From NCBI RefSeq assembly GCF_023065955.2, contig NW_026622952.1, positions 31,668,313-31,732,312 on the forward strand: a stretch of 64,000 bases of DNA. Reading direction: 5' to 3'. The notes beneath the pieces were generated by a model. That model was not told where the DNA came from and ran no database searches. It saw only the letters and a list, made by a program, of their open reading frames with translations. Shown piece after piece: positions 23,191 through 34,545 of the stretch (the stretch's first letter is position 1; each line of letters begins with the position of its first letter). Origin of the DNA: Ursus arctos (Eukaryota > Chordata > Mammalia > Carnivora > Ursidae). A program made the translations under genes and the position numbers.

Positions 23191-24378
23191 AACAATTTTT
23201 TTTTAATTTTTCTAAACCCTAATATAACTTAGAGCATGTAGAATTTGTACCTGGGGTAATAATATTGAGTAAATAAATGATATACAAATAATAGGATTTA
23301 TTTAACATATATGCCCTAATTTCAAAAATACCCATTTGTCAAATAATCATGCAGTTTTGGAAAAAATAAGTCTCAAAATTAGACCACAAAGAAAAAATAA
23401 ATATAATAAAATTATGTCATTTTCCTTGTGCAAAATAATAAAATTACATTGTATAACAAAATAAGAAGCAAAGGAAAAAGGAATCCCTGGGAATATACTT
23501 TTTAACCAATAACCAATTCTCAACTTAAAGGTGAAATCCAAAAAGGACTATTTTACAATTACACTAGATTCTAAAATGTAAGAATATATATCCAAGCAAC
23601 ATAATGAGAAAAATTAGTGCCTTCTGACTCTGTAATGCATGTCTGATGGAACCTAAATTTTACATTTTTACCATGGTTACCTTGCCAAAAATTAAGTCTC
23701 CAAAAGGTCACTGCTAGGTCAACTACTATTTAATGACTAATGAATGAATCATAGCATAGATAATCAAAATGGAAAAGGACACAGACTGTTGAAACACAGT
23801 TATAGCAACTGAAAAAAACAAGAATCAGTATTTTTACCATATAAAGAGTTCAAATAAATAAATAAGAGGACTCTCAGGACAAAATTGCACAGAATTAAAA
23901 CAGAAAAAGGCACCTTGCTACAAGGTGAACATATTTAGCAAGATAATATGAAAACAGGGAGCTTCAGAAATGGAGGATCATGATAAGTACTTGAATCCAA
24001 ATTTCTTGACTCATCTGCTCAAAAGACCGCAAATTCAACAGGGAGTACAAGTAAAACCATATATCCCTCAGCCTTCAGGATCACTAGAAGCCAGAGAGCA
24101 TCACAAAATCCCAAATACCTATGAGCAATGAAATAAAGCCTAAACCTAACAGAGTTCTCACTGCCACTGCAAACCTTGTGAGTGTGTACAGCAGGGTAAC
24201 GGAAGAGCGGGAAAAATCACATAGGGAAAGCACAAAGTAATCCCCTGAAAGTTCAGCACTAAGCATGGAAATGGTCAAGACAGTCCCAGGACACAGAGTT
24301 CACCATACTGATTACAGGGGAGGGGCTTGACAATGAGGGGGAGTGACTCACGGCCTTGATGAAGCGCAGCGTCGTCTT
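23191..24378. other. intergenic DNA, no gene recognised
   Basis: AT-rich to about 23900. From about 24050 the composition resembles the 5' region of an old L1 (runs of AGAGAGC, CCCAAATACC, GGGAAAGC), but I cannot assign it. No exon seen. Confidence 0.35.
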
Positions 24379-24819
24379 TTTTTTTTTTATTATTATGATA
24401 TATTAGTCACCATACAGTACATCATTAGTTTTTGACGTAGTGTTCCATGATTCATTATTTGTGTATAACACCCAGTGCTCCATGCCTTCCTTAATACCCA
24501 TCACCAGGCTAGCCCATCCCTGTATCCCCCTCCCCTCTAAAACCCTCAGTTTGTTTCCCGGAGTCCATAGTCTCTCACGGTTCGTCTCCCCCTCTGTTTC
24601 CCCTCCTTCATTTTTCCCTTCCTTTTCCTAATGTCCTCCATGCTATTCCTTATGTTCCACAAATAAGTGAAACCATATGATAATTGTCTTTCTCTGCTTG
24701 ACTTATTTCACTTAGCATAGTTTCCTCCAGTTCCATCCATGTTGATGCAAATGTTGGGTAATCATGATGTGACCCATGTATACAATGGAATATTACTCAG
24801 CCATCAGAAAGGATGAAAG
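24379..24819 (-). mobile_element. L1 3' end, antisense, with 5' inversion
   Basis: From the T-run at 24379 to 24766 the sequence is the reverse complement of the carnivore L1 3' UTR and the ORF2 end (TAGTCACCATACAGTACATC, AGTCCATAGTCTCTCACGG, GGAACATAAG complement). From about 24771 it switches to the sense strand: CCATGTATACAATGGAATAT TACTCAGCCATCAGAAAGG. In an intact L1 this stretch lies immediately upstream of the point where the antisense part stops. That arrangement is a twin-priming 5' inversion. Confidence 0.88.
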
Positions 24820-25549
24820 GATAAAGGATGAAGGCTTCTGAGGCAGAAGCAGATCAACAGAGAAGGATGCTCCTTGAAGACATGGCAGTGAAAGAAAAGA
24901 AGAAAGGAGGAAATTAAGAAATCTGCAGAAATCAAAGATAAGCACAGATCTCCAAAAGTCCTGCTCTTCCTCTTGCCACCATGACCAACTTCATCTGTTA
25001 AAGAAACTGAACATCACTGCTTTGCAGAAAAGAGCATTTTTTCTACCATAAAATGTGGAAATAGAAGGAAAGAAAAGTTAAAAAAAAAACCACAGCACTA
25101 CTGTAAGAAAAAAATTGGAAATATAAGCCATAGCATTTTCATTGATAACCCCATATACTCCCCAAAAGTAATAAAAATAAAACAAGAGCAAAAGAAATAT
25201 CACATTCCAAACCGAATTATCTTTAAATAAGCACACGGAGATAAAAAACCAAACACACAAATAAAGTCAGATGTGCCAAAACCAGGACCGAAATGGACTA
25301 AACAAAACAAACAAAACAAAAGAAAACACAACCAGCAGGAAAAAAATACAATGGAGGTTGATTAAAGTCAGGAAAGAAATGAAGAATAAAGAGTACATTG
25401 TCTCAAAGGAAGAACAAATTAAACTTAAGCAAGAATGATCAAATGTAAAATATATTTTAGCAAAATTTTCAAATTTAATGACAAAGGCATTATCCTCAGG
25501 GACTATAGGCCAAAGTTCAAACTACTTTTAAGGGTAAAATAAACAAGCT
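24820..25549. other. A-rich intergenic DNA, possibly old L1
   Basis: Purine-rich (AAAGAAAAGAAGAAAGGAGG) and A-rich, with a faint likeness to L1 ORF1/5' regions. No open frame and nothing certain. Confidence 0.35.
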
Positions 25550-25643
25550 TCATCAAGGCTATCTCTGAGTTCTGCGTCTCCTGGTGCTACTAATATCCCA
25601 GTGCAGTGAGAAACTGGTCCTTTCTTGGGAACCTCATGCTACC

Positions 25644-26190
25644 ATGGCCAAGAAAAAAACAAAGAAGGGTTCAAGACAGAGAAAACAATCTTATTAATTT
25701 GCAGGTGGCAGGGCAGAATGGCTCTACAGTGCAGGTTATACACAATTTAATTAATGAAAGTCTGTTGTGAATGATAGTTTGCCAATGAGTCAGGTAAGTT
25801 TCAGATTTGATGGGCAGCAAATCAATGAAACAGACACATCAGCACAGTTGGAAATGGAGGATGAAAGAAAAATTGGTATGCTCTAGTAGCAGACAATATT
25901 AGATACTAAAAAAAAAAAAGAACTTGATAATTCATATTTCTCATCCTGCAAACAAGATATATCCTCAATTAATAAATAATTTGATACTACCACATCCTTA
26001 CTGCCTTAGTATGTCCCCCATTTGTTTATTTTGCACAAAGTACCTGATGAATGGGCATGAGCATATTGATTTTTTTATTATTTTTGTTTTTCACTAAATG
26101 GTCAATGGTATATTTTGATGCAGTCACATAAAAATTAGATTAAAAATGGTTCTACAAAAATGTCTCTCTTTCTCCTTTTAGTGCCTTCAG
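25644..26190 (+). pseudogene. SUMO2P: SUMO2 processed pseudogene
   Basis: SUMO2 is a small ubiquitin-like modifier of 95 residues. The copy has the start at 25644 (ACCATGGCC). A frame at 25803-25859 reads [19 protein letters not shown], which differs from SUMO2 at only two positions (Q and S where SUMO2 has P). A TAG follows at 25884, and the position matching the true stop is 25907-25909. The coding part spans 266 bases against 288, so several small deletions have shifted the frame. There are no introns. The 3' UTR is also recognisable: CCACATCCTTACTGCC, TTTTGCACAAAGTACCTGAT, GAGCATATTGATTTTTT, CACTAAATGGTCAATGGTAT ATTTTGAT. The closeness of the 3' UTR favours SUMO2 over SUMO3. The upstream limit may be near 25550. 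Confidence 0.9.
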
Positions 26191-26794
26191 AATCCAAAAC
26201 ACCAATCAGACATTGCTCTTCCTTCTTTACTAGCAGATGCAGGAGGCAGCAATTTGACTTTTCCTTTGGAGAGTATGTGCTGACATACTCCCCACCACTG
26301 AAATTAGATAACTTCCCTGGTGACATGTCTTGAATCTTCCTAAGGTTTCTCTGCCATCATTTAAGTACATGTGTGTAACCAAGCCTATGGCGTACAAGTC
26401 ACCTCCAAGTGCAGGGCCCTTCTGAGTGTGGACCCAGTGTGCCTACACAGGTAAGACCTTCAGGAAGCTGGTCCTGGTGGGGGATCATGACATTTTATTA
26501 GACAGCTGCCCTTAGCCTCCTGTATCTCCATTCTTGCCCCCACTGGTGCTGTGTTCAATTGAATATCTCTACAACTTTCTGCAGGCTTAGTCCCAGGAAC
26601 TGCTGGCACTTGAGTGCCACTGCATGACCTCTACTACTTGGAGTCCTGCCACCCCAACTTTCTGACCACTTCTCCTAATTAAATCTGAAACAGATAAGAG
26701 GACACCGCTAAACTTTGCAGTTCATTGGAGGCCAAGCTTAATTGATCCTGATTTTTCTTAACAAAATAATTATTTCACATACATTTCCAAATGT
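26191..26794. other. intergenic DNA, no gene recognised
   Basis: Less AT-rich than its surroundings (about 26350-26690). It may include more of the pseudogene 3' UTR or another repeat, but I recognise nothing definite. Confidence 0.35.
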
Positions 26795-27085
26795 GTTTGA
26801 ATAGAACTCTATTGGCCAATATGGTCACTGCTAGTCTCTTAGGGTTATTGAGGACTTGAAATGTGGCTAGTCTAAATTGAGATCTGGTGTAAGTATGAAA
26901 TAAACCTTAAATTTTAAATATTTAGTAAGAAAAAAAAGTATCTCAATAATCTTTGTAATATTCCGTGTTAACATTATAATATTTGTGGTATATCACATTG
27001 AATAAAATATGCCCTTGAAATTAATTTTACCTGTTTCCTTTTACCCACCGACAAAACAATTGAAAATTTCATAGAAAGGACTTTT
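26795..27085 (+). repeat. hAT-type DNA-transposon remnant
   Basis: CTATTGGCCAATATGGTCAC, TTGAGGACTTGAAATGTGGC TAGTCTAAATTGAGAT, then AATAAAATATGCCCTTGAAA and TTAATTTTACCTGTTTCC follow a common mammalian repeat with a CAGCGCTGTCCAATAGAA-type end. Both terminal ends are eroded and no transposase is present. Confidence 0.65.
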
Positions 27086-27109
27086 ACTTCTGGAAAATAG
27101 GTACAGATG

Positions 27110-27905
27110 CATTTTTCATCATTGTCCTGCTAAGAACAACTAAAAACCCTAGACATTACATATGAAACAGAAGGAGACTCTGAATGGTTGACCAAAAAAA
27201 TAAAACATAAAAAAGGCAGATCCACTAGATACCTCAGAACATGACTTGATGATGAGTTCTCTGGATTTTCTTCTTGCCTTATAATATTCCTCACTTAGAG
27301 CTAGCTGCAGAAGCCAGCAACCCAGAAACACCAATGACAGCAGATAAAAATATCCACATGAAAAGCCCATTCTCTAGCCAAAGAACAAGGAAAGGGATAA
27401 GCTACAAATACAGAAAACTTTTAGATAAGAGCTTTAGCCAAGCACCACATTAAAAATTGTAGCCTTACCTCTACCCATGCCAGCAAAGCCTAGACTTTGA
27501 CCTTCCTAAGACTGTAATAAGAAAAATAACACCCTCCAGAGTAGTGTCAGAGAAGGTCCAGTAGGGAGCTAGGACTTACTAATTACAATATCCTTAATCA
27601 CACCCATCCAGTTATGCCCATAAAAACCACATGAGGAGTCTGGACTTTCACCCCTAACCTGCAAGCAACCGAACCCATCCATCCCTGCTACAGTGGTGGC
27701 AGAAGAGGTTCAAGGGAGAGTCAGAACTTCCACCATTACTGAGAACTAACCATATCCCCGTGCCATAAAACAAGTCTCAACAAGTTGAAAATAATTTAAA
27801 TCATATAGTTTGTTCTACAAACATAATGGAATCAAAATGGAAGCCAATACCTGAAAAACAATGGGAAAATATCCAAACACTCCTAAACAACCTACTTCAT
27901 AGCAC
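27110..27905 (+). repeat. ancient L1M 5' UTR and ORF2 scraps
   Basis: GATGAGTTCTCTGGATTTTC TTCTTGCC, GAAGCCAGCAACCCAGAAAC ACC and CTTACCTCTACCCATGCCAG resemble old L1 5' regions. 27780-27905 (AATTTAAATCATATAGTTTG TTCTAC, GAAAATATCCAAACACTCC) resembles an internal ORF2 segment, so it is a deleted or composite copy. Confidence 0.45.
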
Positions 27906-29234
27906 ACGTGTCTCATTGAGCATTGTAGTCTTTCTGTGTAGGAATTAGCAAGTGAGAAGAAGAGTAATCACTATGGCAGTGTAATTGATTCTGACCAGGA
28001 GGAAATAGGGAGGCTTTTACCAAGTAGGAGGAAAGAGACAAATGTTTGGAGCCCATGTGGTTCACTTGGGTGCCCCTTCTTACTCCTTTGACCAAATATA
28101 ACTGAATGGATATGTGGACCAAACTGACATTAGAAGGGCATGACTGCCAAGAGTTCAGACCTGTCTGGAATGAATTTGTCCATACTAGCGTTAAGCAACT
28201 AAGATTAGCTGATCGCTGAAGGTAGGGTGAATTTAGAGTGGGTAGTACAAGAAGGAAATGATGGGTACCATTTACAGCATCAAGTCCAACTGTGGAGTTG
28301 GGGGATCCATAGCATCTCACTAACTGCCTTCTTCAGCCCTTCTCTAGAAGAGATGCCCGCAGGAACTTGGAGCACCTTCTCTGCAGATCTGCAAGGAGAG
28401 GTGAAAATGTGCAGAACGAAGGGCGAACTGTGGAGAGGATACACCCCTCTTTTTCTTGGCTTCAGTATGTGATTTAAAGATATGGCTTACCAGAACTTCG
28501 TGCTTCACAACACATAGATTTTTAGAACTAAAAGGCAAAGGCTTTTTTTAAGACTGCTTAGTCTTCTTTTCTTAGACACCACATTTTCCTAGAGAACAAA
28601 TGGACATGGGTACCAGAATTGAAAAGACCTAATCTTCCTTTTGATTCATGCTTATTTAAGTAGAATAAAGCATGAAGATATCAAATAATTTTATGCTAAT
28701 ACCAACAGTTTTTCCTGGGCTCACTATACTCAGAAAAGTAGTTGAACCTTGTGGAATTCTGAGATAGAGATTGTTCTGGAAGGTACTTTTAATTAGGAAG
28801 TTTACTTCAGGTTTATGGTATAACTCCATTTGGTATAACTGTGGCATATAAAGTAACAGTGAAAAAGGTGGCTAGTATTTCCAGCTGTCAGACATTTGTA
28901 CAGGGAAATGTTCTTATTCCTCCCATTTAGGTGTAGAATTTTGTACCTACCCTGTCAGTTTCCTGGGTCTCCCAACATAATAGAAGATTATCACTAGTCA
29001 CATATGATTTGCTATCCCACATTTTCTGAGGTGTCATTTGGAGATAGATCACAATTTTCAGGGGGAAAGTTCATGCTACACAAACAATATTGCTACAGCA
29101 CTCCAGAGCCCAAAAGGTATTCCTTATTATGTGTAAAGTAAGGCCCTCGTTAGCTTGAGCAGTTTCTGACACATTAGCTACAGACTGTACTGTGAAGGGG
29201 AGGACTGGAAATGGATTGAGATTCTGTCTCTGTC
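27906..29234. other. unexplained segment with a 135-codon minus-strand frame
   Basis: The minus-strand frame at 27913-28320 is open for 135 codons. Its composition (many S, L, N; segment SCLTLVWTNSFQTGLNSWQS) gives no family I can name. Base composition is more balanced than the flanks. It could be internal sequence of an old retroelement. No promoter, splice sites or Kozak context support a gene. Confidence 0.3.
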
Positions 29235-29400
29235 AATCTTGCTCCTCCCTCATCCTGTTTTCCCTCCTCCCTTCCTTCCTTCTCCTTTTTCACTATCCCT
29301 CCACCTACTTCTCCTCTCTCATTCTTCCCTCTCCTTTCTCTCCCTTCTTCTGCTTCAAGCCCTTCTCTTTCTCCCTTCTGTATCTTCCTGCCACCTCTGC
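29235..29400 (+). repeat. pyrimidine-rich low-complexity tract
   Basis: About 150 bases almost wholly C and T on the plus strand (for example CCTCCTCCCTTCCTTCCTTC). The overlapping 61-80-codon frames are artefacts of this composition. Confidence 0.85.
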
Positions 29401-29758
29401 CTTAGACCTTTTAAAGAAAGTTAGCTTAACCTGAAGCCAATCTGTCTTATTTATTTCTCCAGTCCAAAGAACTCTTATAATATGGAAAAGTATGGACCAC
29501 CTTTTCATAGTTGTTTTAATAAATCTTTCTTCTACTGGAAATAACTTATATCTTCATTTCAAGAGAGAGAGCAGTGGTCTAAACAATACATCTTTTTTTT
29601 ACTTCTTTCATTCCAGGGCACATTATAAAATTCTGAGGTCTATTAGAAAGAAGTAAAATATAAGAGATATTATAAAGCTCTATTTCATAAAACTCGCTAA
29701 GGTATGTTCACATACAAATGCCCACTTGCATATAAATGCACAAAAAGGCAGAGAAAGA
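29401..29758. other. intergenic DNA, no gene recognised
   Basis: Nothing recognisable. Confidence 0.4.
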
Positions 29759-29855
29759 GGGGCACCTGGGTGACTCAGCTGGTTAAGCGTCTGACTCTTG
29801 ATTTCAGCTCAGGTCTTGATCTCAGGGTCATGAGTTCAAGCCCCAGAGAGAAAGA
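29759..29855 (+). mobile_element. CAN-SINE head only, 3'-truncated
   Basis: Contains only the tRNA-related head from GGGGCACCTGGGTGACTCAG to the B-box-like GTTCAAGCCCC. The CT-rich and A-rich parts are missing. AGAGAAAGAG precedes it and AGAGAAAGAA follows it, a possible duplication. Confidence 0.85.
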
Positions 29856-31154
29856 AAGAACAATTAATTTACATTATCCATAGCTGTGAGTGTAAAAATA
29901 TATATTACACATATGTTTTATGACATGTGATAATGGAAATGTATCCATAGATTATTAGTACCAAATTCATGAATAGTAGGCTATAGCCTACCGTTATATG
30001 GTCAGTTACATTTCCTGGAAATACAGCCTTCCTCCCCTAGCATCTCCTTTTAGCTTGCCCCTGAGACAAGCTTTATAAAACAGAAGTTTCAATTTTATTC
30101 ACATACCTGATAACACCCTTGGTTGGCTATATACTAAAGATAGTATATATTAAAGATACTATTATGTAGTTGCTGTCTTTTAAAATGGTAATATGGAGCC
30201 TCTTAACATAAACATCTCCACTATAATATTTATAAAGACAATTTTTGTATGTACCATACCTATAAAGTTGTATGTTTATGCTACTATAAAATTTGCCAAT
30301 TATATAAACATACCTACAAAATATACAAAAACTATGTACTAAAAATGCACTAATGTGCTTCAAATTGTATCAGAGTAGGGCTATATATGTATATAAATAA
30401 TATATTTTAAGGTGACCTTATCATTGGTTACAATTTTAGCCCTTCCCTCGCGTTTCTCTGCTCATCCCCAAATGTGAGGTTAAAGATAGGAAATATAAAA
30501 ATAGTATGTATGTTAGGTATAAGTTTAATAATGCTAAAAAAGAGAATGGTGTATATACTATGTTGACATGCAACATTTCAGTCACCAGCTTTTATTATTA
30601 ATATGAATACCCAAATAAAAGAAGTATCATCTCCGTGGATTCTTCTGGAAAAACAAATTCCAAAATGAGGACTGAGTGTCCATCTGTGCATATTTCAGCC
30701 ACAAAGACAAATTGTTGATTTCATACCATGGGCATTATTACACTCCAAGTCTGCCAACTCAGCTTTCATACAGAACAAATTATACTAATTATCATTTGGG
30801 GCCAAAGTGACACTCTTAATATTAACTCTTATTTACCTGAATAGATAAAATCAAGTATATAGAATACAAAGGCCAGCAATGCCCAAAACTAAAGATAATT
30901 GGACCAGAAGATGACATTCCGTGACTAATAAATTCTGATAATCTGCTTCATTTCCAATTTTATAAGTAAACAGAAACCATACTGGGTGTCTCTGAATCAA
31001 CTTTTCTGACACTGAAGAGCCTCTGTTGTCATATTACTCCAAACAAAACTATGGTTGTCTGGACTTGAAATTTTTGACTTTTCCCGCAACTGTTTCTAAT
31101 TTATTCTGATCACTTTTTTTTTCTCAATTTAATTTTTCTACTCTCTGGGTGAAA
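29856..31154. other. AT-rich intergenic DNA, no gene recognised
   Basis: Many ATATA runs around 29890-30420. No repeat family or exon recognised. Confidence 0.4.
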
Positions 31155-31167
31155 TATGGAAAGAATA

Positions 31168-31367
31168 GGGGTACCTGGGTGGCTCAGTCAGTTAAGTGTC
31201 TGACTCTTGGTTTTGGCTCAGGTCATGATCTCATGGGTTGTGAGATCCAGCCCCGCATCACACTCTGCACTCAGCAGTAAGTCTGCTTGAAGATTTTCTC
31301 CTTCTGCCCCTACTCTGACTCACAACACACACTCTCTTTAAAATAAATAAACAAATCTTTTAAAAAG
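31168..31367 (+). mobile_element. CAN-SINE, perfect 13-bp TSD
   Basis: Head GGGGTACCTGGGTGGCTCAG, the CT-rich part largely lost, tail AAAATAAATAAACAAATC. TATGGAAAGAATA occurs exactly at 31155-31167 and 31368-31380. Confidence 0.95.
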
Positions 31368-31380
31368 TATGGAAAGAATA

Positions 31381-31919
31381 TAGAATAAGTGTCCTATAAT
31401 GGATCAATTAATAAATCTTTCATTCAGTGATCATTTACTGAGCATCTACTATGTGTCTGATTATCTAGACTTTATTTGTGCAATTTAATGTTATTCATGA
31501 AACCATCATGTTCTAAAACCCCATGCTTTTAGTTGTAAGAAGTCCATTATTTTATGACTACCCCATGTAAATACTTAATAAAAAGTTCCGTATATGGTTA
31601 TATTAAGAAATTATTCACATCCTCACTGAAGTCCCAGGCCTGACTGCATCACCAAATTTCCACTCACAAGCATCCATGGGATCTCCTGCTACCATCCTTA
31701 CAGCAATATAAGGTGAGTGCTTCTTCTGGTTTATCCTGCTGGGAGGGATAGAGTCAAGGGTTTCTCTTCCCAAGAATACAATAATGAGTGACAAAATACA
31801 AAATTCACCACAATTAACTAAGCTGGACCCAAGATTCCTGCAAGGTTTTCCTTCCTTCCTACACACAGACAGACACAAACACACAAAACTGCACCTGATA
31901 TTCCTCTTAAACTGTGGTA
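31381..31919. other. intergenic DNA, possible short L2/MIR scrap
   Basis: CATTTACTGAGCATCTACTA TGTGTC at about 31430 resembles the L2/MIR core. Otherwise nothing is recognised. The 89-codon minus-strand frame at 31615-31884 has no family resemblance. Confidence 0.35.
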
Positions 31920-33640
31920 TTTATTGAGCATATTTTCCAAATTGAATGTCTTACTCAACTCTTACTTATCACTCCCATCTGATCTTAATCTCCACTTCAC
32001 TAATTCTGTTCTCACTAAAGACATTGACATCCACATCACTGAATCCAGGTACTTCACCATTTATACACTTCAGCAGTTGACCTATTGTTTGTTCACTCCA
32101 CTTAAGATACCATTTTCTTCCATGATATTCCATGATCCAAGTTTTCCCCAAATAGCCACGCTCACTTTACTCAGTCTTCTTTGCCAGTATGGGTTTTTCT
32201 AACTTATCGCTAATGATGAGCTCCTATGTCTACATCTTAGGTCTTATTTCCATCTGATTTTCACCTTTTTTCTCTCCACCTCCCCACCCCAGTTTTTCAT
32301 CCAAGGACATCAATCCACTTTTCTCCTATGGGCTTTCTGATGATCTGGACACAAACAATTCAAATGAGTATTTCAAATTCAGATCCCTCTGCTAACCTGT
32401 AGATCCAGCTGTTACAGACATCTGCAGATGGATGCAAATACTTCAAATACAGCAACATTTTCAAAACTAGTATCTTCTCTATTCCTTAAATAGTATATCA
32501 TTAAATTGTACAATTGTCCTAAAAATTTTTCAACCCAAAACATAGGACTTTTTATGCACATTCTCACAGTCATTGATACTACTTTTTTTTTTCTTTATTA
32601 TGAAATGTTAGTCACTATACAGTACATCATTAGTTTTTGATGTAATGTTCCATGATTCACTGCGTATAACACCCAGTGTTCCATGCAATACGTGCCCTCC
32701 TTAATACCCATCACCGGGCTAGCCCATCCCCCGAGCCCCCTCCCCTCTGAAACCCTCAGTTTGTTTCCCAGAGTCCATAGTCTCTCGTGGTTCATTTTCC
32801 CTTCTGTTTACCCCCCCTTCATTTTTCCCTTCCTTTTCCTACCCATCTCCCTGCTATTCCTTATGTTCCACAAATGAGTGAAACCATATGATAATTGTCT
32901 TCCTCTGCTTGACTTATTTCACTTAGCATAATTTCCTCCAGTCCCATCCATGTTGATGCAAATGTTGGGTGATCATTCTTTCTGATGGCTGAGTAATATT
33001 CCATTGTATATATGGACCACATCTTTTTTATTCATTCGTCTGTTGAAGGGCATCTCGGCTCCTTCCACAGTTTGGCTATTGTGATACTACCTCTTAAATA
33101 TCATTTACACCTTCCTTCTGCCTAGTCCTAACCACGATTTAAGAACTATTTTTGATTATTTCAATAGTTTCTAGTACCTTCCTTTACACAGCCTATTTTC
33201 CATAATGTAACAAGAATATTCTATTTAAAACACAATCTGATTATTTTATACTTCTGCTGAAAATCATATAGAAGTTTTCTACTTTCCACTGGCTTTAGAA
33301 GTCCAATGTTTTGAACAAGGTTTGACAGGATTTGTTTTTGTTCATCTACCTAGAGCTTTCTTCTATCACTCTTCTGTTTGTTTTCAGTAACTATTCACAT
33401 GCAACTCTTTCCATATCTTAATCATTTCTAGGTCTATTCCCAGCTCCATGACTGGGAACCATCTAAAACATCTGCCTAAAACAGTCATTCTAAACTACCT
33501 CTTCTTCCTTCCCATCTCAACTCAGGTGTCACTTAGGACATTGTTTCTACCTCTGGCAATTTTAAATCTCCAGGATACACATTTACCTACCACCCTGTAC
33601 TTATACTCTGAAAAGATTTTGCACTAGACTGTATCTCTAC
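31920..33640 (+). repeat. long L2 LINE copy, split by an L1
   Basis: Both halves read as one L2 3' region in sense orientation. Left half: CTTCAAATACAGCAACATTT TCAAAACTAG. Right half: TACCTCTTAAATATCATTTA, CAATCTGATTATTTTATACT TCTGC, AACTCAGGTGTCACTTAGGA. The L1 at 32583-33081 interrupts it, and the sequence resumes after the break exactly where L2 would continue (GATACTACCTCTTAAATATC against the family's GATTCTACCTCCTAAATATC). Confidence 0.7.
32583..33081 (-). mobile_element. L1 3' end, antisense, inserted into L2
   Basis: Reverse complement of the carnivore L1 3' UTR (TTAGTCACTATACAGTACAT, AGTCCATAGTCTCTCGTGG) and the ORF2 end (CATTGTATATATGGACCACA, TGGCTATTGTG). It is 5'-truncated. TGATACTAC occurs exactly at 32574-32582 and 33082-33090. 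The 64-65-codon frames on both strands are shadows of the repeat. Confidence 0.93.
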
Positions 33641-34224
33641 TGCAGTAGACTGTTTAACCACATTAGTAAGAATGCTTTTGAGGGAAGCAGGACACAATAT
33701 CTCTTTCTGTGTTAAACTTTGAGAATGGGTGGCCCAATGGATGCCAGATGCTATATCTCTTTAAATACAAAGGCCATTATCTCCTTGGATAAGCATACAC
33801 AAGCAGGGAGGGTGACAGGACCATGATGAGTTTTATTACCACTCATCTAACTTTTCATCAAAATGAAAAGATCTGATTCTTACATCTTGGAATTGAGACT
33901 GGATTGATGCCCTATATTTTTTCTTCCTTATAATGAGTTATATCTGGGGACAGAGACTTGTGTTGGAGCCACCAAATCTATCATGGTTGTGTATATTTCT
34001 GAATTTCAGTCATGGTCAGGTCTTTTTTTTTTTTTTTCTTTTTAAGATACACCTTGGTACTTATATAAGTAAGAGGAATGGCTGCATGTGGAAAGGGGCA
34101 TTGCCAAAAAAAATTAATCAAATTTCTAGTTTCAGTCCAGCAGGGAAGTGCTATTATAGACAAACCCTGGCAGTATGACAAAAGCTAGATTTATAAAGAG
34201 ATGAAAAGATATGGTATCAGTCCT
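33641..34224. other. intergenic DNA, no gene recognised
   Basis: Includes a T-run at about 34022-34037. The 81-codon plus-strand frame crosses that run and is not gene-like. Confidence 0.4.
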
Positions 34225-34545
34225 TAAGGAGTGTGATAGACCATTTTATGTGTCACTTCAGGTGGGCTACTGAAGCCAGTTATTCAATGAAACACTCATG
34301 TAGGTTTTTCTCTGAAGGTATTTCATAGATGTGATTCAAGTCCATAACGGGCTGACTTTAGTATGGAAAACTACCCTAGATAATGTGGGTGGACTTGATT
34401 CAATCAGTTGCAAGGACTCAAGAGCAGAGTTGAGGCTTCCCAGAAAAGGAGGAATTCTGCCTGTAGACAGTGGATAACTGCTTTGGAGTTGTCCAAATGG
34501 AGACAATGGGATTGGCACTTGGACCCTTGACGGACTAGTCATTTA
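34225..34545 (+). repeat. MLT2-type LTR fragment (ERVL class)
   Basis: GTGATAGACCATTTTATGTG TCACTTC, then GATGTGATTCAAGTCCATAA, ATAATGTGGGTGGACTTGAT and GGAGGAATTCTGCCTGTAGA follow the MLT2 order seen also at 1171-1573, but more diverged. The 3' end is not clear. Confidence 0.6.

Noticed and set aside
29192..29434. Overlapping 80- and 61-codon frames rich in S, L, P and F
   Set aside because: They come from a pyrimidine-rich low-complexity tract.
32598..32877. 64-65-codon frames on both strands with a proline-rich look, similar to frames at 9520-9732, 24440-24631 and 49966-50157
   Set aside because: All four sites are the same L1 3' UTR; the similarity reflects the repeat, not a gene family.
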